Positions 22,801-34,342 of a stretch of DNA of 64,000 nt are shown in pieces. Source of the stretch: Platycnemis pennipes (lineage: Eukaryota; Arthropoda; Insecta; Odonata; Platycnemididae); contig OW121846.1 in NCBI GenBank assembly GCA_933228895.1, forward strand, positions 20,837,088 to 20,901,087, read 5' to 3'. The notes under the pieces were generated by a model. It was given only the letters and a program-made list of their open reading frames with translations. It had not been told where the DNA came from and did no database searches. How positions within the stretch are numbered: the first letter of the stretch is position 1; the number at the start of each line of letters is the position of its first letter. Made by a program: the position numbers and the translations under genes.

Positions 22801-25800
22801 GTTTCACACTTGCGAACAAAATAAAATTTAATAATACAATGAGTACCAGACATCTATGCCGTTCGACTGTTGTTCATATTTCTAATCGTTACTAATTTTT
22901 TTCTGCACATAAAACTGTCACAGCTGTTCAAGTATGGAGTGGTGGACATCAATTTTGTACAGATTTGCGGGAAAGAAGAAATGGGAGGGGATAATTGCAG
23001 TTTTTGTACAAAATTCAATGGGAACCTAAGATGGATGGAAAAACATTGAGTTGTTTGTGAGAGACGATTTCCTCCGATTTAAAAATCAATTAATTCACTC
23101 CTAAATTTGCCTTTCCCATTCCCTTTAACAAAAAAAGTCGTTTGTCCACTCTCAGTGCAATGCAAGAGTGTCGTTCGGTGTTTTATTTCTTTTATATATT
23201 TTATCCGGTATAGGGCATATCATAATGATTTTATGAATGAACGTTTATTTCATCGGTATCCGGGGGTCATTTTTAAAATTGAAAGACGAATAATTGAATT
23301 GACGAATAGCTGATTTGTTTACTGTTTCCGTCTTTATCAAATACATTACCGACGCAAAAGTGCAAATATATTCTTTTTACATAGGTTCGTTACTTGCAAA
23401 ATTTTACCATTACGTGATCCACCGGTTATTGAATTTATTTGTAGGGATCTTTCGTTAAAATATATGATCTCATTTGAACATCAGCCTATATGTCAATACT
23501 TTTTTGAAGGTGTTAACACAAAGAATATTTTTAAAATAGGTTAACCAGATTTTCTAGATTTATTATGCGTTTTCTAATTTATATTTTAGGAAGAATTAAA
23601 AATATTACGTATTTCTTTGACTCGGTGTAGTGGATTGAAGAACTGTTTACAAGAATTAACTGTGTAAAAACGGCTGAGAATGGCTCACAAGCATTGTCTA
23701 AAAGTGGAGAGATGAAGGTTGCCTAAAATTGTCGGTTACATTCAGTAAAATTATTGAATTTGCAATAAAACATAGGGAATATGTAGTAAAACAAATATGA
23801 GCCAAAAATTCTTGACTAGCTAGGTACCAAATTAAAAACTTACCATGCAACACGGCGTTTTTTTTAATAAGGTAGAATTGCTATGAGTCAATCACAGTAA
23901 CGTCGAGAAATTAAGTAGTGGTGGTTTTAATTAGTAATAAGGTGACCCTTTAATGTCTTATACTGTTTTTGTTTTAAACATCAGTTTATAGTCCAACAGG
24001 TGTCAGACGCCTATTTTTAGTAGACTCGATGAAGAATAGGTACTGGCAATAGCACCACTGAGACAACGCACTGCACTGCACTGTAGTGTAGTGCAGCCAC
24101 CAGAGGCTAGGGAGCAAACTTAAGTAAAGTAAGAATGAAGTTATTGGCATATCTACAGAGCGACCTCGAAGGGATCCCTGCGACTCACTCTCAATCACGG
24201 CAGGGGAGCGCGAACTTGACGACGTTCGTAGGAAAGCAGTGCGAAGAGTCAGCAACCCTGGGGGAGGGGGGAGGGAGAGGGGGAGGGGAAACGATCACTT
24301 CATTGGCCAGCGCCCTCACTCGTCCAACTGACGAAACGACCCAAGTCTCCTTAAGCCACCGTAAACTGCGCCGAAATCACTGAGGAGCGCCTCAGATAGA
24401 AACATTTCAAAGGAACGGCCGCGAGGTTCATCGTCTCGGTCGACATTTCTTTCACGACTGCGTTCCCGGTAAGGAGGAGGCTGGGGCGTGAGTGGGGCGA
24501 TGCGTGGGTGGCCCGCCCACCGCGTTTTTTCCCGGACCAATTCATGCGCGGGAACCCTAATCCGTCCTCTATCCCCGCGTCATTATTCGGTATTGATTCG
24601 TTGGTAAACGAAACTTGCACTTGAATGGATGCAGTAAACAGTATAGACAGTTGGAAAACTTGAATGAATTCAATACATGGTAAGCTCTCCGCAGCCGCGT
24701 AACACTACCATACGGTTATGCGTCCACTAACCCCCACCTGGTTGGTCTTTTAATAATTGTGCATTAGCTGGTGCAAATAATTGTGGTTGGGTGATTTTGT
24801 TTTTGCCTGAGTAGAAGCTTAAAACTGTCTGCCAGTTGGTTTACCAGCTATAATAAAATTAAACCTTATAACAAAAACCAACAAACTATTAAAACAATAA
24901 ATAAATATATATATCCTACTGTGACGATCGCTAGATATTGTGCCGTGCGCAAAACATCGTGGTTATTTTTTTCATTATAGCAATTCTGTCATAATTAATT
25001 ATGTTTTTGAAGGGAAATAATTTTAACAAGGCTCAATAACCGCATCAACGTTTGCTTTATGAGTAGTAACAGTCGCATTGCAATCTTCTTTCGGAAATCG
25101 CCAATCGCCTGCGAATTACGAGGAATTTCAATCCCTTGACGGCATTTAATGGATCTGAGAGGGAGGGCATGAGTTGCAGCATTGGTTGGAGCTGTGCAAA
25201 GAGTTGCTAGAATCATTTACCTTCGTCATACATATCAGAATGAAAATACACAATACACTAAAGCTTCAAAGTAGGCTGGGAATGTTTGGACTTTCATTAA
25301 TTTGAACAAAGCATAAAACGTCAGTGGCATATTGATTGTTCATTAATTATTACAATGAGACGTAAGATGGAATTTCTTGGAAAATTACGCCGCTGCTTTA
25401 ACAAATTACTCGTCAGGTACGCTTTTGCAGATCGATCCATCCGGTGTATTGAGTTACTCATGGCCTGCGATATTCGGTCAGTTACTTCCATGATAGTTGG
25501 CGAGTTATTGATATTTTGCTAAACGCATTTGGCTGTGGAAGAGACGTCGGAGTAGTTTGTCACCAACCGGAAGGCTCTGGATCTAAATTCGTGGAAGTCC
25601 GACCCGTGGCCAGCTTTTCCGAGGATCAGATTTATCTGGGGAAGCGTCGGCGGTTCGAGAAAAGGAACACAACTCCGAGCTGGTAGCTCAAGTGGGGGCT
25701 GCGAGACCATGTGAGGCTCTGAGGAGAATCCATAAAATGTCGCGCACACAACTTAACATTTTCAACTTCTTTACAGCCTTTACCCTAACTCTAATTTACT

Positions 25801-26143
25801 TTCATATTAGGATCGACTCAATGCAATTTAACGGGTGATTTTCTTATTATTATTGCATCAATTTTAATTCAGGTTCATACAACTTAATGATATATCGGAA
25901 AAAATATTTGGGGTGATATTCGTACCGGGTAATCAAGTCAATTTCAAATGCGAGCTGAAATATGGGCTAATGTGTGAAAAGCTCAATATCGTTTTATGCA
26001 CACATTGACGACATTTTAATTATCTATTGAAGATTTGCTCCAAAGGGTGCTCAACCGTATGTTTCCGACGATTTCTCATCAATTATATGCTTGTGTCCTG
26101 CTCCCAATTACCCCTTCTACGTATTTTCTCGGAGGGCTCCAGC
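22801..26143. other. No gene recognised; GC-rich block 24140-24560
   Basis: The stretch 24140-24560 is GC-rich, with a G/A run at 24260-24292 and overlapping open frames on both strands without domains. A near-palindrome CTGCACTGCACTGTAGTGTAGTGCAG-like sequence sits at 24071-24096. A stop-free minus frame at 25749-25519 has coding-like composition but I do not recognise it. The remainder is AT-rich. Confidence 0.4.
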
Positions 26144-26255
26144 TTCTACATCTACATCTACACGATACCCTGCAAGCCTACGCGAGGGTGTGTGGCAGGG
26201 GGTGAAGTTCACCAAGCATGTACTACCGACAAGCAAACAAGCTATTAAAGGGTCT
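26144..26255 (-). mobile_element. 5'-truncated CR1/L2-like LINE 3' end
   Basis: TCTACATCTACATCTACACG, ATACCCTGCAAGCCTACGCG and GTGTGTGGCAGGGGGTGAAG are one of the cleanest examples of the tail. The same-orientation copy at 26.3 kb follows after about 65 bases of other sequence. Confidence 0.8.
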
Positions 26256-26320
26256 AAAGGGTCGAGTTACAACTTGGATGCCGGTTGCTGACTCGTCATA
26301 GACGCTGCAGTCACCCATTT

Positions 26321-26930
26321 ATCTTCATCTACATCTACGTGATACCCTGCAAGCTACCGCAAGGGTGTGTGGCAGGGGGTGAGGATCACCAAGCATGGAC
26401 TATAGACATGCAAACATGCTGATATAGGTTCACAGGAAACTAGATTGTTAGTATCTACATAGTAAGTAAGAGATTGGTAGTTAATGCATGCATCATGCAC
26501 TACAGACTACTCTAAAATATTTCCCCTACCTATCCCTTTGCTATGCTGCCTATATTGTTCTCTTATAGTACGGGGGAAAATGCCATTTTGGATCTATCAG
26601 TATGGCAATCTATTTCTCTAATATTATTTATCTGGTCAAATCTAGCATAATACGCTGGTGTTTTTAATATGTACCTAACATCTTCAGTAAAGCTATCCGA
26701 TTGAAAATTCTCTAATAGATTTAATCTGTACCTTAACCTACGCTCTGATAATGACTCCCACCCTAATTCTTGTGTTAACTCTGAAACACTACTCAACCTA
26801 TCGTAACACCTTTTAATGAACCTAGCTGCTCTACGCTGCACACTGTCTAGTTCTCTGATCAAACCTAATTCATTCGGATCCCATACACTGGCTGCATACT
26901 CAAGGTGGGGTCTAACTAGTGAAAAGCTTC
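26321..26930 (-). mobile_element. CR1/L2-like LINE, C-terminal third
   Basis: Tail ATCTTCATCTACATCTACGT, shared 3' UTR, then the open frame 26862-26563 reading IRELDSVQRRAARFIKRCYD, LTQELGWESLSERRLRYRLN, SDSFTEDVRYILKTPAYYAR. It aligns with the 62.5-kb and 11.7-kb copies up to GGTGGGGTCTAACTAGTGAAAAG, after which homology ends abruptly at about 26930: a 5' truncation. The frame is open but lacks the RT and endonuclease, so it cannot act alone. Confidence 0.9.
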
Positions 26931-29175
26931 AATGTATCCCAGGTTCATGTGCTGGAATTAGCCTTTTATACTGCAGTCGAATTACGGTACAGCAGCTGTG
27001 CGAGCGAGGATATCACACTTGCAGCCTTCCGTGCATCCGGGCTCAAAGGCACGCGCCAAAGCTTAAAGGTCTTGGTCCCCTCCAGTGCTGTGACAATAGG
27101 GATTTGGATGCCGAGCTTGTGTGAACGCATTGGCGTCTCTCCTATCAACGGCGTTCCCTGTTTCACGTGAGCTGCAACAGAAACGGCACTTGAAAAACCT
27201 CTTCCTGCCATATAACTAGTACACAGCAACCCACTCCTCGAAATATGCGATTATGTTTCAAGAAGTTTGCGTTTCAATTCCTTGCTCCCCGGGACACACT
27301 CAGCTGTCAAAGGTTATCTTATCAGTACGGCGCGCTTCCTAGCACCTGCTTGCTGCCACGTAGCAGTTTATTAGCTACGCGGTCAAATTATAAGACCGAG
27401 ACACAGGACGGTTAACTGGATGTGTAGCTGAATAATGGCCTTCTTTCATCGGTTCAAGCCCCTTTGTCGATTCATAAATCAGGATTCATAGCAATGTAAC
27501 CATGACGTTGAAGTCTCAAAGAAGAAATAGAAATCCTTTGGCTGATATATAGAAACCAATGCAATAATTATGGTTCTAGGGTGTGAGAATATTACTTGAT
27601 GGGATCGGAAATCAATGGAAAAATGTATCAATGGAAACATCAAGGTACTGAGGAGTCGTTTATTGAGAAAAATAACATGGTTTGAATGTGTTATGGCATG
27701 AACGGAATTCAGTTGATTACTCTCTCTATGGTCTCTCATTTCTATTTTTGAAATAACTACAATGCTCAACAATAATTTCTGCTTCTCCGTTCATTTTGTA
27801 AATTCATTGCTGGTAAGTAGAGTCATATCATGACTATTATTATCAAAATGAGCATTGATAGATTTGATTGCAGCGGTGGAGCTCATTGTCGACGTTTTAT
27901 CTCAACGCTCATAATTTTTGACAGAAAAACAGTTGTATTAGTAATAGAGTAAATAGAATATCGTTTTTTTAACAAGATTTCATTGAAACATGAGTTTGAA
28001 TCCAGCTAATAAGCAATTACTAGAAGTCTTGCTGAAATATGAAGTTTTTATTTTACATTTGTTGCGGAAAGTTGTACCTAAAATTAGAGCGTAACAATTA
28101 AAGGATAGGGAGGTATTGTAAAAATTCTTCTGATTATCTAATATGTCGTTTTGACTTTCACCTCAATTGCCAGGCAGTAAAGGACGGGAGACAAATTATT
28201 TTCAGTTCTCGAATGCCTGTTGATATTTTTCATGATAATTTAATCGTAAATATTTGCCCTCCGGATGGAAATATTTTATTAAACAGATTTTATTCTCAGC
28301 CAAGTACGAATAAATCATTTAATAGATGCTTTCTTGTTTTCATTTTTGAAGTTAAATTTTAGCTACACATTCAAACCTTAGTCATTTCTTGCTTATTTAC
28401 AAATGATGTTGAGATCAAGATGAAGTATATTTAACAATTTTTCTGTGTTTAAAACATCAAGCGTTGTCTTTATTCAATCTAATTACAAAAATGTGCGTTT
28501 CTTTGCCGTCGGTTATGAGAAATATTTTTACTACTATTTTTCCTATAAATTCCTTCCATATGGAAAAATGAATTTTGCCTATTAGATGCGAATAAAGTTA
28601 AATTTAGATAATCATTGCAATCCTGCATGTAGTAGTTTGTTTTATTTTTATATTCCAAATGCAACTAAATACGAACAAGTACTTATTTGCATGCTTTTAT
28701 TTTGATCAAAGGAAAATGCTGCGCTTGGTGTACATATCCGACAATTCCATTAGTATTGTAAAAATTATCCTCCTAATAAATGAGGCTACTCACTAGCAGA
28801 AGAACAATCTTTTCGTTCGTGGAGGAACTCTTTTTTTATCTCCGTTGGCAATGGGGAACTGTATTACACTTCCCTGAGGGTAGATTTATGACGGTTCAAA
28901 AGCATCGCTTTGGAGCTCTCGGCAGAGCGACTACTCTCTCACGTTTCTTCACGTGACTCACCCTGGAAGGGAAATGCTTTCGCGATGCTTCATGCGCCAC
29001 TTTCCGGCGAACTTCCACGCAGCGAAGGAAGCCGGAGATTTGAGGCGTGGAGACCAAAACAAGCGCATGCCACCTCACCTCCAAAACAAACGTTGTGGCA
29101 ACTGTGCCCGGCGATATCTAGGGGAAGGATGCTATAGTTAAACATAAAAAAATATGGAACTATTTTACAGAATTT
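26931..29175. other. No gene recognised
   Basis: The stretch beyond the LINE truncation is unique in the window. It holds AT-rich sequence and a GC-rich block at about 28890-29110 whose overlapping frames on both strands show no domain. Confidence 0.4.
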
Positions 29176-29179
29176 TTTA

Positions 29180-29950
29180 TTGTAGCCTGCGACGCGTTTT
29201 AACCGTTAGGTTATCATCAGGCACATAGGAATAAAAGTTTGAAAGTGTATGTAAACCAAAAAAGGTAATGTGGAATGGGGATAGAGGAGTTTGGTGATGT
29301 GATGGAGGTGGTTTTGGGGTCGGGGTTGGTCGCGGGAAAGCAGTGGGGAGTGATTAGGGAACAAATGTTTATTCATAAGGTCCTCCTCCCATTGTTGGGC
29401 AATTTGGAGCTGATCGAGTGTGTCCAATCTCCGGCCTTTCTTATCCACGCGTATAATCACAGGGTCAACCTGGCGGTGGTGTGCTGAGTGTTAAAGGTAT
29501 TTGGGCAAAGGGAAGAAGTGTACCCTTTTTTTCAGCTTTTCTTGTGTTCCATTACATCTATTGTGACATTTCGGCCCGTTTGTCCACAGTCACTACACTT
29601 CATCATATGCACTATGGATCGGATGGTGAGTAGGAATCGGTTTTTATTCTGACACTGGATCCTTCCTATTTTCACTGGGTCATAAAACGAAATCTTTAAT
29701 TTGCCTTAAGGGAAGGTCTCATGGAAGAGTTTGCCGACGTAAATTGACTTACATATCCATCTGGGCTCGGCTGGGGGGCTGAGAGAGAACAAATCCCCAA
29801 AAGGGTTAAACTTCTTTGGTTTTCACGCAGGATATTGTCTATAAAATGTTCAAGGCAGCCATTGTCAGATGTGATATGTTTTATATTCCTGAATCTCTCT
29901 CAAACCCAAAGGGCTCTAGAGGTAGGGACAATAGCCTGTGTGTGAGCGAG
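29180..29950 (-). mobile_element. Penelope-like element, RT end plus GIY-YIG domain
   Basis: Minus-strand frames in order: RFRNIKHITSDNGCLEHFID (end of RT/linker), VGKLFHETFP, LKISFYDPVKIGRIQ, then MKCSDCGQTGRNVTIDVMEH (the Cys-x2-Cys and GQTGR block of the GIY-YIG nuclease; the Tyr-Ile before Gly is changed to Cys), and in another frame IIRVDKKGRRLDTLDQLQIA (29460-29400), the terminal hallmark block. A hammerhead-like motif follows at 29187-29224. The element is broken by frameshifts and stops. It is not the same copy or closely the same subfamily as the fragment at 10.5 kb. Confidence 0.85.
29187..29224 (-). ncRNA. Hammerhead-ribozyme-like motif at a Penelope-like 3' end
   Basis: On the minus strand the sequence reads TGC-CTGATGA-TAACC-TAAC-GGTTA-AAAC-GCGTC-GCA. 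It has the CUGAUGA core, a 5-bp stem II (UAACC/GGUUA), a GUC cleavage triplet and a 3-bp stem I (UGC/GCA). Penelope-like elements are known to carry hammerheads in their terminal repeats. The canonical GAAA is AAAA/AAAC here, so the core G is lost and the ribozyme is probably inactive. Confidence 0.6.
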
Positions 29951-32150
29951 TTGAAAGCTGGCAGTGGGAATTATTAATTTTTAGAAGTTATTGTACATAC
30001 GACTGTAGCTAGTTTGGTAATTCAAGAATCTGAACTCCAATTTTGCCGTTTAATCCATGGAAAGTACATCTAGTGTACACAAAAATGAAATTTCTAGTAA
30101 ATCTAGTGAATATACGACTTTCCATTCTAATACATGCAATTTATTTTACTAACATTTACTAACACTCAACACATTTATCTACATCAACGCAATACCCTGC
30201 AAACAACCACGAGGGTGCGTGGCTCGCAAAATGGAAGATTTTATCGAGATAAAAACATTCCTAATTCGCACTCAAGGACGTAATGTAGCTTCATGCTGTG
30301 TTTTTCTTAGGCATCAACTTGATGATTGGTTAAGGCTTTTTTATTTCCACTTTCGTCGCTCGCCTTTCACCTATGGTTATCTTTACGAATTAAATTCCCA
30401 TGGAACCAATACGGATTATTTTTCTATGGTGCTCTGCATGGAAACTATTTCGTTGCTGCTGCCATGAAGAGGAAGATAAAAAATTCCTACATTCATAAAT
30501 TCGACGCCTAATTTACAATAACACCGAACACTGCAATTCTAACACTGACCTTGCGAGAGGAGGATGAAGACTAGAGAAACTGATGTAATCGCACAATTAT
30601 GAAAGAAATATGATCTATAAACATATCACTCGCCTTTGTGGGCTTCCCGACACTAACACATTGCTTGCATTGCCATTGCCATTGGGCCGAGTACGAGGTA
30701 TGCACTACCTTCGTAGACGAAATCAATGGTAATTAAAGGCATTCCAAAAGTCGCGGAGTTGAATGCCACCGGCAGGAAGCTTCTGGTTGGATAGCGCGAT
30801 GCCACAAATACAGTTAAGAGCATATAAATCCTTATTTCTTCCTAATCTTTAACTGTCTAAGAAGCCAAACTTTGGTTTAAGAACTATAGAATTCTAGAGA
30901 ACTAGAAGTAGAGAACACTAGGGTACTTCGGTTTGTGTACTTGCCACTGATGGAATCCAGATTTTTATTGAAGTATTATGACCTTCCATTGAATTTCAAT
31001 GGAAATAATTTATAATTGGAAGAATATGGTTCAAATTGTTGATTATTACCTAATTGCCATGGTTTTTTTCCATCCGAAAGCGATAATAAAGTTACAATGT
31101 GGATTTGTAGGTGGTCGAACTGCCGCAAACAGCTGACGATCTGTGACGAAAAATCCCACGGGAAGCATTAGTGACTTTGGATTGTTTTGACTGCTGTAGA
31201 TAGATAAATAGATAAGCGTCTTTCTTGGGGCGAGATTGAGACTAAAAGTCCTCTCTTCCATCTAACTCCTAGACCCCTGTAGACGTAAACGTGACTGTCA
31301 TAGTATTTAAAATGCGTATTTATTGATTGGAGTCCCTGTTTTGTATTCAGATGTAATTGGCTAATCTTTGAGACGAGCCCAGGGGTCGCGGGCAGAACCC
31401 CGTGAGTTCAACACACCTCGGCCAATTTTTCACGGAGCTTGACTCCAAAAAGCCGGAAGAAAATGAATGTGGTTGCCTGATTTCTATGTTCCTATCACTC
31501 ATTATACGTTAGTAAAAGATCTTATCACTTCTGCAGTGTACTATTATTTGATCAAATGGAATGTGGAAAATATTTACAGAGTAAAAAATCAAAAGGAAAT
31601 TTGATAACATTCAACAATTTAAAACATGATTGTACAGTAAATACAGGAAATGCTGTCGAAGTTTGTTAAAGCACGGTGCAGGCACGTAGTCAGGGGGGCT
31701 TCAGCCCTCCCCAAATTTCTTCCCCATAATTTGTTCATCTGATTTTAGCTGTGCATGATAATCCGGATTACACTGAGTATAATTTGAGTGTCTACTATCT
31801 TGATACGTGACCACTAGTTTGATACATGTGTGTGGTCAATAATTGTTCTTTTCAATCTGATATATAATATGTATGCGTTGGAATTCTGTTATGGTGCAGG
31901 CCAAATTAGCTACTTCATAACAAGCTAAGAAATGAGCTTTACCAGTGAGAAGAGATAGGAGTGGGCACTGTGAAAGTAAATGCCAAGCACTGAAAATTAA
32001 GGGAAGAAAATCGTAACATGTCGGCACCGAACGCGCAAAGCTGATTTGTTTCAAGTTACGCTCCACTAGATTTAGCCCCCCATCCGAAGCAAACTTCTGG
32101 CTACGGTCTGGCACGATAGGGTGTCCTGATCTTTCATTGTTATGTTCTGC
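29951..32150. other. No gene recognised; short LINE tail and a shared 60-bp segment
   Basis: At 30175-30226 a short minus-orientation LINE tail (ATCTACATCAACGCAATACC, CTGCAAACAACCACGAGGGT) is present. At 31207-31266 a segment GATAAGCGTCTTTCTTGGGG through CCATCTAAC matches the reverse complement of 48230-48290. Other frames are unsupported. Confidence 0.5.
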
Positions 32151-32154
32151 TCAA

Positions 32155-33519
32155 CCCTGCCGTACTCGCGCGAGTAACTGAGACGTCAACGCTCGCACGG
32201 GCTACAGTTGTAGCCCACAACAAATTTTTTTTAAAGGAATGAGTTACAGTTTTTAAGTTTATATTTTAACGTATCTGTTTCTTCTATGTTTATATATATG
32301 TGATTGCTAAACTGTTTTATGCTCAAAAATATTTTTTAAAGTCATAAAAAGATATTTTATAATTTTTGGTTTTTTCAAGTTTTTAATATTGGCAACTTTG
32401 ACTACTCTAAACTCAAATTTTTGTCAAGTCACCAAACAATGGTACTGAAATATTTTAGATACGTATTAATTTTGAACATTTTGGCATAAACATTTGATAT
32501 GGAAAATACAAATATTATTATAAAATATCTGCCTCATTGAAATAATGCACATCCAGAGAGTGCAATTATACATATTTGCAATAGTATGCTAAAAATATAT
32601 TTGTTTTTAATCAGTTGTGTTCATACAAAGTAGGCATTCAAGACCATCATGTTCTGGACAAATCTTGTGGTCACCTTTGTCACAGAACTTTCTTGTGGAT
32701 TTATCCCGTGCTCTCCAACACATGAAATAGCGCCCCACCCTTTTGTCCCTAGGTAGCGGCTCGCGCGGGAGTTTCTCGATTCCTGATTTTCTTGGCTCGT
32801 TTCTTTACATGCACAGGCAAAGATGGGGTTTCTAGTCTTTTTACAATCAAACGATAAATTAGTTCCCACACTAGATTTTCAAGGAACTCCCGCCTCGGAT
32901 TTGGTTGACCTACGGGATTGTTCCATCTGTGTATGCGTGATGCAATGATGACGGCGACATTCACAATGCCAAAATAATTTTGCGTTGGCCAGCTTGGTGT
33001 TCCTAGAAACATCATTCTTTTCACACAATTGGTCAATTAAATTCACACCGACCTTTTTCTGGTTATAAAAAAGTGACGATTTCTGGAAACTGCGCAGGTA
33101 ATTGTGGATTACCTCATTAGCTGCCTTGATCGTTTTCAGCTTCTTCTGTGTCCGATAAGTGCACTTGGTCCTCCAAAATCTCCTCTTCCGAGTCATCATA
33201 GTCGGCTTCCACCATATCGTCCTCATCGGAGCTGTTATAGTTCGCTTGGTTAGCCAAAATATCACCGTCACACAACCAAGCACGTTTTGGATGACTCATC
33301 ACCAACACTCGCGCGGGGTACAGGTTTAGCCCAGACTACTTTGTGGGTGAACTAAAAACAAACTGTTACTCTCTGAAGTGCGGAAGCACACTGACGCGGA
33401 TGACCAGCTATTGCTTTGAAGGTACTGAGACTCAGGCAAGTCTCCCATTATGGCGCGCTGAGTACGTAGCAAAACGAAGTAGCTGGGCTACGTCTGTAGC
33501 CCGCGCGAGTACCGAAGGG
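32155..33519 (-). mobile_element. Internally deleted piggyBac element
   Basis: Ends are CCCTGCCGTACTCGCGCG and the inverse of CCCTTCGGTACTCGCGCG, with TTAA on the right (33520-33523) and TCAA, a one-base change, on the left (32151-32154). This is the piggyBac signature. Shorter internal inverted repeats (CTCGC.CGGGCTACAG.TGTAGCCCA) lie inside each end. At 1365 bp it is about half of a full element, and the coding part lacks the catalytic core. Confidence 0.9.
32630..33308 (-). pseudogene. piggyBac transposase remnant, N-terminus joined to C-terminus
   Basis: Starting at the ATG at 33308 the minus strand gives an acidic N-terminus (SSDEDDMVEADYDDSEEEIL), then in another frame KKVGVNLIDQLCEKNDVSRN (the conserved GVD.ID block after the third catalytic Asp), then RREFLENLVWELIYRLI. 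The end is a Cys-rich zinc-binding domain in a third frame: RYFMCWRARD, KFCDKGDHKICPEH, LECLLC. The DDD catalytic region is absent, so the internal deletion joins the acidic head almost directly to the C-terminal part near 33060-33110. At least two later frameshifts separate the pieces. It cannot transpose by itself. Confidence 0.85.
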
Positions 33520-33523
33520 TTAA

Positions 33524-34334
33524 AGTGCTCCTAAATTGTGCTACAGCAAGTGATATATTCGTCTCTGTATGTAATATAGGGCTTTATTCACTGTAAATGA
33601 GGTCGTGTGTAGGACAATTGATTAAATCATCTGGTTCAGAGGTGATAGGGGGGAGAAGATGCCGAAAATAAATGAGCAGCCTCAGCAAAATTGTCGAACA
33701 CAGAGTCTCTCTCGGGTTGCCGAAAGCCACAGCAACTTGAACGAGCAATCCCTTCTCTCGTAATCTCTCGGGGAACAAAAAGCGTCTCAGAGCGCTCTAT
33801 CCTCTACTTAAGCGGACAATCACGCCTTCACCCCTCGGAGTACATATCTTGCAATGTGAATCAGCGATTCCATTCATTACGCCATACGAATCATATGCTC
33901 CCGTGTATATTGTCTCCTCTTCAGTTCTTCCCCGCCCTCCGGCTTCTCCGCCGGGATGCCTTTTGCTCAAAGGCCAACTTGATAAGAGAGGCCGTCATTC
34001 TTCGAGGTGGCCGAGTCAACACACCCTCTTTATGCTCGGGGATGATGACTTAAGTCTTCCATCGTGCAACCTCCTTGCTATCACCGCCCCCGCTCCCCCC
34101 CACCCTCCCGAGATTAGCCCCTCCCAGAGATTATCGTGCGATCCAATTAATTCGACGTGTATTCTTATGCAAGCGATAACTCCACCTCAGAGCTATTTTT
34201 AAGAGGTGACGTTTAACTCTCTTGCGGCTTCAGGTGCTTATGTCGAGTTTCGTTTGATTGCGCGATGATACGAGATTACGACGCAATATTTGGCGAATGC
34301 CGTGTGACTGGTTTTCCTCGAATGGGAGGAGAGG
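33524..34334. other. No gene recognised
   Basis: Mixed-composition DNA with overlapping open frames on both strands (33584-34202), no domain recognised. Confidence 0.4.
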
Positions 34335-34342
34335 ATGTGGAG

